This document shows positions 18,742 to 27,418 of a stretch of 64,000 nucleotides of DNA, in pieces; positions within the stretch are counted from its first letter, which is position 1; every line of letters begins with the position of its first letter. The notes below the pieces were generated by a model. The model was given only the letters and a program-made list of their open reading frames with translations. It made no database searches and was not told the origin of the DNA. The translations under genes were made by a program, and so were the position numbers. Origin of the DNA: Pedobacter cryoconitis (lineage in GTDB: Bacteria; Bacteroidota; Bacteroidia; Sphingobacteriales; Sphingobacteriaceae). The DNA is taken from assembly GCA_019352875.1 (NCBI GenBank), contig JAAAFW010000006.1, positions 637,743 to 701,742 of the forward strand, given 5' to 3'.

Positions 18742-19113
18742 CTAATTGTCTATGTCCCAGATAATGGGCCCTTTTATTTTTAAGGTGCTTTTCACATTGT
18801 CTATAGATACGGTCCATGACAATTCAGCCTGGATATATTCCGACATCGCATCGCAGGGGAAATAAAATTCAATGTGGTAGCTCGTCGTAAATGAGCCTGC
18901 TAAACGGTCCGCCTGGAAAGTGGTTTGCGGGTGTTTAATCTCGACTTGATAAACCCTTGGAGAGCCCGCGTGATTCTTATGATATTCCAGTATCATATCA
19001 TTCAAAAGGGTCGTCACCTGGTGTCGCTCAAGAAGCTCATTGAAGTTCAGTTTCTCTTTGGCCAGGCTGGCGGATGCTTGAGTTTTTAAAGCTAAGGTTA
19101 TCTCGGGGTTCAT
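18742..19113 (-). CDS. Hypothetical protein, 123 residues
   Basis: No recognised family. It lacks a signal peptide and membrane segments. The N-terminal half is helical (A-S-L-A-K-E-K-L-N-F-N-E-L-L-E-R-H); the C-terminal half has alternating beta-like stretches (Y-H-I-E-F-Y-F-P-C-D-A and A-E-L-S-W-T-V-S-I). It starts 3 bases after the stop of the CarboxypepD_reg-like gene, so the two are co-transcribed and possibly related in function. Confidence 0.7.
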   Translation of the reverse strand: MNPEITLALKTQASASLAKEKLNFNELLERHQVTTLLNDMILEYHKNHAGSPRVYQVEIKHPQTTFQADRLAGSFTTSYHIEFYFPCDAMSEYIQAELSWTVSIDNVKSTLKIKGPIIWDIDN

Positions 19114-19116
19114 ATA

Positions 19117-20361
19117 TTAATTTATATCTTTTCCTGCTGCTTGTTTGTCGACCAGATCTTTCAGGGTATGTTCCGGTTTAATATAATCAAATTCCTTCCA
19201 GTACTGGTCTGTATAGCGCTCTACTCCCTGCTGAAAACTGTAGTTTTCAGGCATTATATTTTTTTTAGAGAAGTCAGATTTAACCGCTGGTACCGGTCGT
19301 ATAAATAATTCTGCACTAACCAGAAGTTCTCCTGCAATCTTTTGTCTTTTAGCTTCGACCTGATGTGTAGTGGCGATCTTATAAAAATGAGGATACCATT
19401 TATCTCCGTTCATTGTATACCTGAGAGAAAGCATTTCATTAGTTTTCTGAAAATGGTAACCAAGAAGCATAAGCAGTGGTCTCTGCAGGAATGCAATATC
19501 AGATTTTGCAAATCGCCTGCCTTTATCACTGTAGGAGATTTCAATGGAAGCAATAGCGAAGCTCTTTTTTATAACGATAACTGACCCCTGATACAAAGCC
19601 TCATTAATCCCTGTTTTCTGATCAAATTTAATAATATAAGCTTCTTCGCCATCCACTGCAATATAACCTGAGATCGTATAATTATACTTTGATATATATC
19701 GCTCTCCAAATATAGATCCTGGATTTTTAAGGAGGTCATTTGCCAGCACAACGTATGGTACACCTTTGACCGCTGCATGAAATGGATTATCGACAGCCCT
19801 GTCGCCAACTCTTTTCAGATTTCGTTCCTTATTGATGATAATACGGTCCTTTTCTTTATTATGCTGGTAACCGGGATTCAGGATCTGCAGGCTTGCTTCG
19901 GCAAATGAAAGATAGTTCTCATCTATTTTGGCAACTTCCCGGTAGAATCCGGTGGATTCAAAAGCTGTAACCGGATAGTTTTGTGTGATATTACGCATTG
20001 CTTTACGGATTATCGCTTCGCCATTAAGTGCAGAGATTTTTACCTCCTGCAACTGACTAACCGCACTTTTCATTTTAATCGTGACCGGGTTACTGAGTTG
20101 TTGTATAGGTATATATAGCGTCTGATAACCAATACACGAGACTGTTATCTGACCTGTCGTCCCAACCGGAATCCTTAAACTGAAATCTCCATCGGGATTT
20201 GTCATAGAAGATATGCTGCTACCGATTTTCAGACTTACATAAGGCATACTCTGATTTGTTTCATCTACAATTTTTCCTGAAAACTGATCTGAATTCTGAG
20301 CATTGGCGGTTAAAAAAAACAAAGAAAATGAGATGATCAGAGAAGATTTAAAGACTCGCAT
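19117..20361 (-). CDS. Secreted protein with CarboxypepD_reg-like domain
   Basis: 414 residues. Signal peptide ends F-F-L-T-A-N-A-Q-N. Residues about 25-100 are a CarboxypepD_reg-like beta-sandwich (F-S-G-K-I-V-D-E-T-N-Q-S-M-P-Y-V-S, then P-D-G-D-F-S-L, then S-C-I-G-Y-Q-T). The following 300 residues are mixed beta strands of the kind seen in many Bacteroidota periplasmic or outer-membrane proteins of unknown role. No TonB plug or barrel follows, so it is not a SusC. First gene of a two-gene operon. Confidence 0.82.
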   Translation of the reverse strand: MRVFKSSLIISFSLFFLTANAQNSDQFSGKIVDETNQSMPYVSLKIGSSISSMTNPDGDFSLRIPVGTTGQITVSCIGYQTLYIPIQQLSNPVTIKMKSAVSQLQEVKISALNGEAIIRKAMRNITQNYPVTAFESTGFYREVAKIDENYLSFAEASLQILNPGYQHNKEKDRIIINKERNLKRVGDRAVDNPFHAAVKGVPYVVLANDLLKNPGSIFGERYISKYNYTISGYIAVDGEEAYIIKFDQKTGINEALYQGSVIVIKKSFAIASIEISYSDKGRRFAKSDIAFLQRPLLMLLGYHFQKTNEMLSLRYTMNGDKWYPHFYKIATTHQVEAKRQKIAGELLVSAELFIRPVPAVKSDFSKKNIMPENYSFQQGVERYTDQYWKEFDYIKPEHTLKDLVDKQAAGKDIN

Positions 20362-20508
20362 TTATTGTTTTTTTTACTAATATAGTTATCAGGCCTCCGG
20401 CAGTATTTTTTTTAACGTTATTTAACCTATTGACCGGGGCAAAACAATCATTACAAATTGTATTTATAAATTAGAAGAAATTATATCCTAAACCTTAAAA
20501 TTATAACG

Positions 20509-21681
20509 ATGGATACCAGACAGATTAGAAAAGATACAGCAGGATGTGAAGATATCATTCATTTAAATAATGCAGGAGCCGCATTGATGCCGGCATCTGT
20601 GGCTAATGCAATCCGTGGATATATCACTATTGAAGAACATATGGGTGGTTACGAGGCTGCGAATGCCAACAGGGAGAAAATAGATGATTTTTATGATTAC
20701 GCTGCCCGGCTGCTGCATTGCAATAGCCGAAATATTGCTTTCACCACTAATGCCACCGATAGCTATAACCGTGCTTTGTCCGCGATACCGTTTTGCAAAG
20801 GTGATGTGGTCTTACTGACCGAAAATGATTATCCATCTAATTTTCTTGCTTTTATTTCTTTAAAAAAACGCTTTGACATTGAACTTGTTCAGGTGAAAAA
20901 TAGCCCTGGCGGGGAAATAGATTTGCAGGACCTGGAGGCCAAATTGAAACAATATCAACCGAGGTTGCTGTCAGTAAGCCATATTCCTACAAGCTCCGGC
21001 CTGGTACAGCCCTTAGCCGAAATAGCAGAACTAATCAAAGATCAGGAGACTATTTTTTTACTGGATGCTTGTCAGTCTCTTGGTCAAATTGAATTAGATG
21101 CGGTAAAAAGCCATGCGCATTTTGTAAGTGGTACCTTCAGAAAGTTTTTAAGGGGTCCAAGAGGGGCGGGCATATTATATGTGTCAGATAAAGCCCTTGA
21201 GGCGGGAATGGAACCCCTTTTTATCGATTTGCGCGGAGCGGAGTGGATCGATGATTACGTGTATGTTCCACGTGAGGATGCCAAAAGATTTGAAGATTGG
21301 GAAACGGCTTATGCGTTGATGATGGGTGCAACCGAAGCTATCCGGTATGCGCTTGAAGTTGGCATTGAACATATAGAAGCCAGAAATCAGGAGCTAATCC
21401 GTTATTTGAAAAAAGAACTGGTGAAGTTGCCGGGTATTCAGTTGCAGGACCGTGGGGCCAGACAGTGTAGTATAGTCACCTTTAGCATTGAGAACACCAA
21501 CGAGGTAGAGCTCAAGAAATATTTATATGGGAATGGAATCAATATCTCCACTACGCCAAGGGCTGCAGCAATAATAGATTTCCGGGAAAAAGGAATTGAC
21601 TGGGTTGCCCGTGTATCCCCGCATTATTATAATACAGAAGCAGAAATTGACAGATTTATCAGTGTCCTTAAAGGAATTTAG
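20509..21681 (+). CDS. Aminotransferase class V (cysteine-desulfurase-like PLP enzyme)
   Basis: 390 residues. Fold-type I PLP features: L-L-D-A-C-Q-S at 184-190 (Asp186 contacts the pyridine nitrogen) and the Schiff-base Lys212 in S-G-T-F-R-K-F-L-R-G-P-R-G. The loop at the position of the desulfurase catalytic Cys cannot be judged by eye, so desulfurase, selenocysteine lyase or another class V reaction are all possible. It ends 44 bases before the response-regulator start. Confidence 0.85.
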   Translation: MDTRQIRKDTAGCEDIIHLNNAGAALMPASVANAIRGYITIEEHMGGYEAANANREKIDDFYDYAARLLHCNSRNIAFTTNATDSYNRALSAIPFCKGDVVLLTENDYPSNFLAFISLKKRFDIELVQVKNSPGGEIDLQDLEAKLKQYQPRLLSVSHIPTSSGLVQPLAEIAELIKDQETIFLLDACQSLGQIELDAVKSHAHFVSGTFRKFLRGPRGAGILYVSDKALEAGMEPLFIDLRGAEWIDDYVYVPREDAKRFEDWETAYALMMGATEAIRYALEVGIEHIEARNQELIRYLKKELVKLPGIQLQDRGARQCSIVTFSIENTNEVELKKYLYGNGINISTTPRAAAIIDFREKGIDWVARVSPHYYNTEAEIDRFISVLKGI

Positions 21682-21688
21682 TTAGAAA
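21681..21688. promoter_or_regulatory. GTTAGAAA octamer upstream of the response regulator
   Basis: This is the exact reverse complement of the TTTCTAAC core of the direct repeats at 23829 and 23851. It lies 38 bases before the response-regulator start, with CATATTTG (one mismatch to TAnnTTTG) just after. A possible autoregulatory half-site; an octamer could also occur by chance. Confidence 0.3.
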
Positions 21689-21725
21689 ATATTATTCATA
21701 TTTGCAGGCAATAACGAATCGCAGC

Positions 21726-22406
21726 ATGAAACTATTACTGGTAGAAGATGATCTTCGTGTATCCGAACTGGTCAAAAGAGGGCTGGAGGAACAAGGCTTC
21801 CAGGTGGAAGTAGCTTTTGACGGTTTAATGGGTAAAAAGATGATGCTCGCGCATGCTTACGACCTGATTATTACAGATCTGGTTTTGCCACATATCAACG
21901 GAATAACACTCTGTCAGGAGATCAGGAAAGCCTGGCCTGAAATTCCGATTATTATGCTCACGGCTTTAGGCGCAACTGACGACAAAGTGGATGGGTTTAA
22001 TGCCGGTGCAAATGATTATCTCGTGAAACCTTTTGATTTCAGGGAATTACATGTACGGATCAAGGCGCTTTTACAAAGATTTGGAAATGCGCCTAAACAG
22101 GACCTGTCAAATCTCCGTTATGCAGATCTGGAGATGGATTTGAAGACCAAAACCGTCACCAGGCAGAGCAGGGAGATTGGTCTTACACCTAAAGAATTCA
22201 GGTTGCTGGAATATATGATTCGTAACAGGGAACGGATCATTACGCGGGCTGAGATTTCGGAAAATGTCTGGGATACAAATTTTGATACAGGGACTAATTT
22301 TATTGATGTTTATATCAATTACCTGCGTAAGAAAATTGACAAAGATTTTGAGCCAAAGCTCATTCATACGAAATTGGGTATGGGATTCATTTTTAAAGAG
22401 AATTAA
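21726..22406 (+). CDS. OmpR/PhoB-family response regulator
   Basis: 226 residues from the ATG at 21726; an upstream TTG at 21702 is unlikely because the receiver domain begins exactly at M-K-L-L-L-V-E-D-D. Receiver domain about 1-118 with phosphoacceptor Asp51 and the K-P-F motif; C-terminal OmpR-type winged helix about 130-224 (L-T-P-K-E-F-R-L-L-E-Y-M, then F-I-D-V-Y-I-N-Y-L-R-K-K-I-D). The partner kinase follows after 12 bases. OmpR/PhoB proteins bind direct repeats; such repeats lie just after the kinase gene. Confidence 0.94.
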   Translation: MKLLLVEDDLRVSELVKRGLEEQGFQVEVAFDGLMGKKMMLAHAYDLIITDLVLPHINGITLCQEIRKAWPEIPIIMLTALGATDDKVDGFNAGANDYLVKPFDFRELHVRIKALLQRFGNAPKQDLSNLRYADLEMDLKTKTVTRQSREIGLTPKEFRLLEYMIRNRERIITRAEISENVWDTNFDTGTNFIDVYINYLRKKIDKDFEPKLIHTKLGMGFIFKEN

Positions 22407-22418
22407 AAACCTCAGGTT

Positions 22419-23813
22419 ATGAAAATCCGCTCCAGACTTACATTGGTTTTTACACTTCTTTTCGCGGTAATCTTTATCGGCTTCGCATTTTTTACCTATT
22501 ATTCTTCTGCTGCTAACCGGGAAGATGAATATTATAAACGGCTGCGTCAGCTGGCGGTTACCAAAACCAATTTGCTTTTGGATGCGAAGGTAGCACCGGG
22601 AGTACTGCAGCTGATCTATAAAAATTCTCCTAATAATCTATTTCAGGAAGAGGTCGCTATTTATGATACGTCTTTTAATTTGTTGTATCATGATGCAGTA
22701 GATATTGATAAGATCAAGGAAACCAGAGCGATGATTAACACCATTGTTAGAAATGGTGAAATTGAGTTCAAACAAGGGCAACTCCAGGCCGTCGGATTTC
22801 TTTATACCTATAAAGGAGATAAATACGTAATTACTGCAGCAGCGAAAGATGAATACGGGTTGGCCAAAATGGCGAATTTAAGATTTATTCTTATCCTGGC
22901 AACTTTGGGGAGCATCACGCTGACCGTTTTTGCTGGGTATTTTTTCGCTAAACAGGCACTTAAACCTGTGGCCGATATGATTGACGATGTGGAAGAACTT
23001 AGTGCCAGTAATCTCGATTTACGATTAACCGTATCTAGTAATGGTAAAGATGAGATCGCTGAATTGGCTATTACTTTTAATCAGATGCTCGACCGGCTGG
23101 AACATTCATTCTCCTCACAAAAAGAATTTGTCTCCCATCTTTCCCATGAACTCAGGACACCACTGGCTACAGTAATTGCCGAACTTGAAATAGCGCTGAA
23201 TAAAGAAAGAACAGCAGATCAGTACCGCGAGTCTATTATACAGGCTTTAAAGGATGCGCGCAAACTTACCCGGCTTTCCACCAGTTTACTGGATTTGGCT
23301 AATGCCAATTATGACCCCACTCAAATTAGCTTTAAAGAGTTAAGACTTGACGAGCTACTACTGGATGCCAGGCAGGAACTCACTGCCAAACAACCCGGCT
23401 ACAAAGTCAGTTTGATTTTTGATCACGATGCAGAAGATGATGATCTGATTACCGTTTTAGGAAATGAATACCTGTTAAAGACGGCATTTATAAATCTGAT
23501 TGAGAACGGATGCAAATTTTCAGCGAACCAGGAATCCGTAGTATCCATATCCTATGATCTGCATAAAAGTATGCTGCGCTTCTCCGATACCGGAATTGGC
23601 ATTCCTGGAGCAGACTTGCCAAGTATCTTCCAGCCTTTTTTCCGGGGCACAAATGAGACATTCGCAGACGGTAACGGAATCGGACTTGCGCTTACCAAAA
23701 AAATTATTACTATTCATAATGGAGAAATATCTGTTTTCTCCAGAACCGGCGAAGGAACGACATTCCTTATTGAACTGCCACATCTGCCCGTTTCAGGAAA
23801 TCTCAGCCTTTAA
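22419..23813 (+). CDS. Sensor histidine kinase, partner of the OmpR-type regulator
   Basis: 464 residues. TM1 about 7-28, a short periplasmic sensor domain (about 30-150), TM2 about 155-177, HAMP about 180-230, HisKA with His243 in S-H-L-S-H-E-L-R-T-P-L, and an HATPase domain with N-L-I-E-N-G-C-K, D-T-G-I-G-I-P-G and G-N-G-I-G-L-A-L. It phosphorylates the preceding regulator in response to an envelope signal. The genes that follow carry Mg2+ and metal transport, which suggests a cation or metal signal; that is inference. Confidence 0.94.
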   Translation: MKIRSRLTLVFTLLFAVIFIGFAFFTYYSSAANREDEYYKRLRQLAVTKTNLLLDAKVAPGVLQLIYKNSPNNLFQEEVAIYDTSFNLLYHDAVDIDKIKETRAMINTIVRNGEIEFKQGQLQAVGFLYTYKGDKYVITAAAKDEYGLAKMANLRFILILATLGSITLTVFAGYFFAKQALKPVADMIDDVEELSASNLDLRLTVSSNGKDEIAELAITFNQMLDRLEHSFSSQKEFVSHLSHELRTPLATVIAELEIALNKERTADQYRESIIQALKDARKLTRLSTSLLDLANANYDPTQISFKELRLDELLLDARQELTAKQPGYKVSLIFDHDAEDDDLITVLGNEYLLKTAFINLIENGCKFSANQESVVSISYDLHKSMLRFSDTGIGIPGADLPSIFQPFFRGTNETFADGNGIGLALTKKIITIHNGEISVFSRTGEGTTFLIELPHLPVSGNLSL

Positions 23814-23817
23814 ACTA

Positions 23818-23861
23818 ATTATAACGAGTTTCTAACTACATTCTAATAGCTTTCTAACGGC
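23818..23861 (+). promoter_or_regulatory. Four 11-bp direct repeats, candidate response-regulator box
   Basis: Consecutive 11-mers read ATTATAACGAG, TTTCTAACTAC, ATTCTAATAGC and TTTCTAACGGC (starts 23818, 23829, 23840, 23851). The core TTCTAAC recurs once per helical turn, the arrangement used by PhoB/OmpR-type dimers. The array ends 20 bases before a perfect -7 element, as in class II activated promoters. The likely ligand is the response regulator encoded two genes upstream. Confidence 0.62.
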
Positions 23862-23878
23862 CCCTTTATGGGGCCGTT
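23856..23878 (+). terminator. GC-rich hairpin after the kinase gene
   Basis: A perfect 9-bp stem, AACGGCCCC with GGGGCCGTT, and a 5-base loop. A short pyrimidine run follows (CTACTTTT). It may terminate the two-component transcript, but it overlaps the last direct repeat and lies just before the mgtC promoter element, so it could have a second role. Confidence 0.55.
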
Positions 23879-23880
23879 GC

Positions 23881-23888
23881 TACTTTTG
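23881..23888 (+). promoter_or_regulatory. Bacteroidota -7 promoter element of the mgtC operon
   Basis: TACTTTTG fits the TAnnTTTG consensus exactly. Transcription would start near 23895, about 15 bases before the leader ORF. Confidence 0.6.
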
Positions 23889-23909
23889 TGCCACAATAAA
23901 AAAAGATAT

Positions 23910-23966
23910 ATGGATAAGCCTCCGTGTTATACCCGGTCTAAAATTCACCCTTCTTTTTGGGCATAA
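23910..23966 (+). CDS. 18-codon leader peptide upstream of mgtC
   Basis: ATG at 23910-23912, preceded by an A-rich stretch, and TAA at 23964-23966. The peptide reads MDKPPCYTRSKIHPSFWA, with a Pro-Pro pair at codons 4-5 and a Pro at 14. Its stop codon lies inside the 5' arm of the inverted repeat that covers the mgtC start. Proline-containing leader peptides regulate mgtA and mgtC in Salmonella; this one has no evident sequence relation to them. Real translation is unproven. Confidence 0.45.
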   Translation: MDKPPCYTRSKIHPSFWA

Positions 23967-24006
23967 CAATTAGTTATTCCTGAGAAGGAACAATTAATTG
24001 TTATGC
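23961..24006 (+). promoter_or_regulatory. Hairpin covering the mgtC start codon
   Basis: GCATAACAATTA (23961-23972) pairs perfectly with TAATTGTTATGC (23995-24006). The 3' arm contains the mgtC ATG at 24003-24005. An inner stem TTCCT/AGGAA (23977-23981 with 23986-23990) covers the purine-rich GAGAAGGAA. The 5' arm overlaps the leader stop codon, so a terminating ribosome would open the structure. Confidence 0.6.
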
Positions 24007-24713
24007 TTACTACATTAGATTTTACAGCACGCCTTTTACTGGCCCTTAGCTTGGGTGCGGGTATAGGTATCGAACGCCAGTGGCGTCAGCGGATTGCAGG
24101 ACTAAGGACCAATACACTGGTCTCTTTAGGGGCAGCCATATTTATTACTCTTTCCGTAAAAATAGGCGGAGATGCGAGCGGGAGAGTGGCCTCCTATGTT
24201 GTCAGTGGAATCGGCTTTCTCGGCGCCGGTGTAATCATGAAAGACGGACCAAATGTCCGTGGACTGAATACTGCAGCAACCTTATGGTGCTCCGCCGCAA
24301 TCGGGGCCTTGTCCGGCATGGGTTTTTTCACAGAAGCCACTATCGGAGCCTCCTTTATTGTCATTGCACATTTGCTTTTGCGTCCACTTGGACTTCAGAT
24401 TGGAAAACAACTTGTTTTTCAGCAAAGCGAAACTGAAGATACAGAATATCATATCGTCATTAAATGTAAAGAAGAAGTGGAAAACCACATCCGTGTGCTC
24501 CTTCTGCAATATATCGGGAATGAACCCAGATTGCTGCTCCGGGCGTTGACCAGCAGCGATAACGGAGATCCCTGTAATGCCATTATTACGGCAGAAATCA
24601 ATGCCGCAGGTAAACAAGATGAATTAATGGAACAAATGGTCAGCCGGTTAACTATAGAACGGGCAGTAATGAAAGTAAGCTGGGAATTAACAGGACAACA
24701 ATCAGAATTATGA
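24003..24713 (+). CDS. mgtC: MgtC/SapB-family membrane protein
   Basis: 236 residues. Residues 1-130 hold the MgtC membrane domain: G-A-G-I-G-I-E-R-Q-W-R near the N-terminus, G-L-R-T-N-T-L-V-S-L-G-A, G-I-G-F-L-G-A-G-V-I, and R-G-L-N-T-A-A-T-L-W. Residues 145-230 form a soluble ACT-like domain. In enterobacteria MgtC is induced by low Mg2+ and acts on ATP synthase and Mg2+ homeostasis. Its last codons overlap the mgtA start (ATGA). The ATG lies inside a hairpin arm with a leader ORF just upstream. Confidence 0.88.
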   Translation: MLTTLDFTARLLLALSLGAGIGIERQWRQRIAGLRTNTLVSLGAAIFITLSVKIGGDASGRVASYVVSGIGFLGAGVIMKDGPNVRGLNTAATLWCSAAIGALSGMGFFTEATIGASFIVIAHLLLRPLGLQIGKQLVFQQSETEDTEYHIVIKCKEEVENHIRVLLLQYIGNEPRLLLRALTSSDNGDPCNAIITAEINAAGKQDELMEQMVSRLTIERAVMKVSWELTGQQSEL

Positions 24714-27394
24714 AAGTGGTAAAAAACAACAAACAGAAAAATGGAGCCGGGTTTGATGATGTCGCTGTCAGCAAATTACGTAAAATCGCGAAGTTAGCGC
24801 GGGAAGACTGTTATACAGCGCTGGGAAGCACAGAGGAGGGGTTGTGGCCCAGAAACATCGCAGATAAAGTAAAGCGTTTTGGTCTGAATGAAATACAGCA
24901 TACCAAAGCACCGGCATGGTATTTACAGCTATTACTGGCATTTATTAATCCCTTTATAGCGGTATTGATGGTATTGGGACTTATTTCATTCGTTACCGAC
25001 ATCTGGCTGGCAGAACCCGGGCAGCAGGATTATAAAACGGTAGCTGTGGTCGGCGTAATGGTGCTGCTCAGTTCGTTACTCCGTTTCTGGCAGGAATACA
25101 CTTCCAGCAATGCTGCAGAACAACTGAAAAACATGGTTAAAACTACAGCTACAGTATTACGTAAAGCGGTCGGTAAACGGGAAATTGAATTAAAGAAGAT
25201 TGTTCCGGGTGATGTTATTTACCTGAGCGCAGGCGATATGATTCCTGCAGATATCCGCATTTTGCAGTCGAAAGATCTGTTCGTCAGCCAGTCTATGCTG
25301 ACTGGTGAATCCATGCCGGTAGAGAAATCCGGCGCAGCCCTATCTGATGTCGAAAATCAATCTCCCCTGGAGCTGGATAATATCTGTTTTATGGGTACTA
25401 ATGTGGTCAGTGGTACTGCTGTTGCCATAGCAGTCAACACTGGTAAATTGACCTATTTCGGTGCGATAGGCAAAGCAATTACCAATAAGAGAGCCGAAAC
25501 CAGTTTTGATAAAGGCGTTAATAAAGTAAGCTGGCTTTTAATCAGATATATGCTCATTATGGTACCGCTGATCTTTTTGGTCAATGGCCTGACGAAAGGA
25601 GATTGGTTTGAAGCTATGCTTTTTGGTATCGCGGTAGCAGTTGGTCTGACACCAGAAATGCTCCCGATGATCGTTACTGCAAATCTGGCGAAAGGGGCTC
25701 GTAATATGAGCAAACGCAATGTGATTGTTAAGCGGTTAAATGCAATTCAGAATATAGGTGCCATGGACGTTTTATGTACCGATAAAACCGGCACACTGAC
25801 CATGGATAAAATTGTACTGGAAAGACATCTTAACGTTTTTGGAGATGAAGATGATGAGGTCCTGAAATGGGCGTATCTGAACAGTTTTCATCAGACAGGG
25901 CTTAAAAACCTATTGGATGTCGCTGTACTGGAACATGCAGAACTCCATGACTATCTCAAAGTCGAAGAAAATTACACTAAGGTAGATGAAATACCCTTTG
26001 ATTTTCAGCGCCGCAGGATGAGTGTAATCCTGAAATTGCAGAACGGAAAGCAGTTACTGATCTGTAAGGGGGCGGTAGAGGAGATGCTTGATCTGTGTAC
26101 ATCTGCTTTTGAACCCGGAGAAGATCATCAGCTCCATATCGAAAAGGATGTGATTGTAGGAATGGATAAAAGCATGAGAAATACCGTGCTGCAGACCTCC
26201 CGGAAACTGAATGAAGAAGGGCTGCGTGTTTTACTGGTCGCTATTAAAGAATATGATGCCGATGTCAGGGATTTTACGGTTGCCGATGAAAAAGAGATGA
26301 CCTTAACCGGCTTTATTGGCTTTCTTGATCCGGCAAAACCTTCGGCAAGACCAGCTATCGACGGGTTGCAGCGTTTAGGTATACGCATTAAAGTTCTTAC
26401 TGGTGATAATGAAGTCGTAACCAAGAAAGTATGCCGAGATGTTGGTATTTCATTTAGCCAGGTTTTACTTGGGCATGAACTGGAGCAGATGACTGATGCG
26501 CAACTTTCAGGAATGCTTGAACAAACTAATGTTTTTGCTAAACTCAGCCCTGTACAGAAGTCCAGAATTGTAAAACTTTTGCAGGCAAAAGGACATACTG
26601 TAGGTTTTATGGGAGATGGAATCAATGATGCAGCAGCATTGCGGGATGCCGATGTTGGAATTTCAGTAGATACGGCGGTCGATATCGCTAAAGAAAGTGC
26701 GGACATTATTCTGCTGGAAAAAGACCTGATGGTGTTACGTAAAGGTGTGATTTACGGACGCCGGACATTTGGTAATATCATTAAGTATATTAAAATGACC
26801 GCAAGCAGTAATTTCGGAAATATGTTCAGTATGCTGGGCGCAAGTGCATTTCTGCCGTTCCTTCCTATGCTGCCTGTTCAGTTGCTCGTACAGAATTTAC
26901 TCTATGATGTTTCCCAGATTTCTATTCCCTGGGATAGTATGGACGAAGAATTTCTTCAAAAACCACAAAAATGGGATGCCAGCGGAATTAGTCGTTTCAT
27001 GTTATATGTCGGCCCGGTCAGCTCAATTTTTGACTATGTGACATTTGCTGTGTTGTTCTTCATCTTTAAAGCAAATAGTCCGGCGCAGCAGGCATTATTC
27101 CAGACAGGTTGGTTTGTGGAAGGGCTTCTTTCACAAACGCTGATTGTACATATGATCCGGACAAGGAAAATACCCTTTTTGCAAAGCTGGGCAACAGCGC
27201 CTGTAGTTGCGTTAACTTCACTGGTTATGCTTATAGGAATTGCAATTCCATTCAGTCCTTTTGCTGCAGTTATTAACCTGGAGCCACTGCCACTGGGTTA
27301 TTTCCCCCTGCTAATTGGTATCCTGACATGTTATTGCCTGCTTACGCAATATATTAAAAACAGATTCATCCAAAAATTCCATCAATGGCTTTAA
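24710..27394 (+). CDS. mgtA: Magnesium-translocating P-type ATPase
   Basis: 894 residues, the MgtA/MgtB length. P-type motifs: T-G-E-S at 198-201, membrane motif T-P-E-M-L-P at 314-319, phosphorylated Asp358 in D-K-T-G-T-L-T, and G-D-G-I-N-D-A-A-A-L in the hinge. L-P-F-L-P-M-L-P-V-Q and W-D-S-M-D in the C-terminal membrane region are typical of P3B pumps. It imports Mg2+ at the inner membrane at the cost of ATP. Start overlaps the mgtC stop by four bases, and the RND adaptor gene follows after 24 bases. Confidence 0.93.
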   Translation: MKVVKNNKQKNGAGFDDVAVSKLRKIAKLAREDCYTALGSTEEGLWPRNIADKVKRFGLNEIQHTKAPAWYLQLLLAFINPFIAVLMVLGLISFVTDIWLAEPGQQDYKTVAVVGVMVLLSSLLRFWQEYTSSNAAEQLKNMVKTTATVLRKAVGKREIELKKIVPGDVIYLSAGDMIPADIRILQSKDLFVSQSMLTGESMPVEKSGAALSDVENQSPLELDNICFMGTNVVSGTAVAIAVNTGKLTYFGAIGKAITNKRAETSFDKGVNKVSWLLIRYMLIMVPLIFLVNGLTKGDWFEAMLFGIAVAVGLTPEMLPMIVTANLAKGARNMSKRNVIVKRLNAIQNIGAMDVLCTDKTGTLTMDKIVLERHLNVFGDEDDEVLKWAYLNSFHQTGLKNLLDVAVLEHAELHDYLKVEENYTKVDEIPFDFQRRRMSVILKLQNGKQLLICKGAVEEMLDLCTSAFEPGEDHQLHIEKDVIVGMDKSMRNTVLQTSRKLNEEGLRVLLVAIKEYDADVRDFTVADEKEMTLTGFIGFLDPAKPSARPAIDGLQRLGIRIKVLTGDNEVVTKKVCRDVGISFSQVLLGHELEQMTDAQLSGMLEQTNVFAKLSPVQKSRIVKLLQAKGHTVGFMGDGINDAAALRDADVGISVDTAVDIAKESADIILLEKDLMVLRKGVIYGRRTFGNIIKYIKMTASSNFGNMFSMLGASAFLPFLPMLPVQLLVQNLLYDVSQISIPWDSMDEEFLQKPQKWDASGISRFMLYVGPVSSIFDYVTFAVLFFIFKANSPAQQALFQTGWFVEGLLSQTLIVHMIRTRKIPFLQSWATAPVVALTSLVMLIGIAIPFSPFAAVINLEPLPLGYFPLLIGILTCYCLLTQYIKNRFIQKFHQWL

Positions 27395-27418
27395 GCTGTT
27401 TGTAAACAACCCTATAAC

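Noticed and set aside
26128..26706. 192-codon minus-strand frame inside mgtA
   Set aside because: Antisense of well-conserved P-type ATPase sequence; Ser/Pro-rich shadow without motifs.
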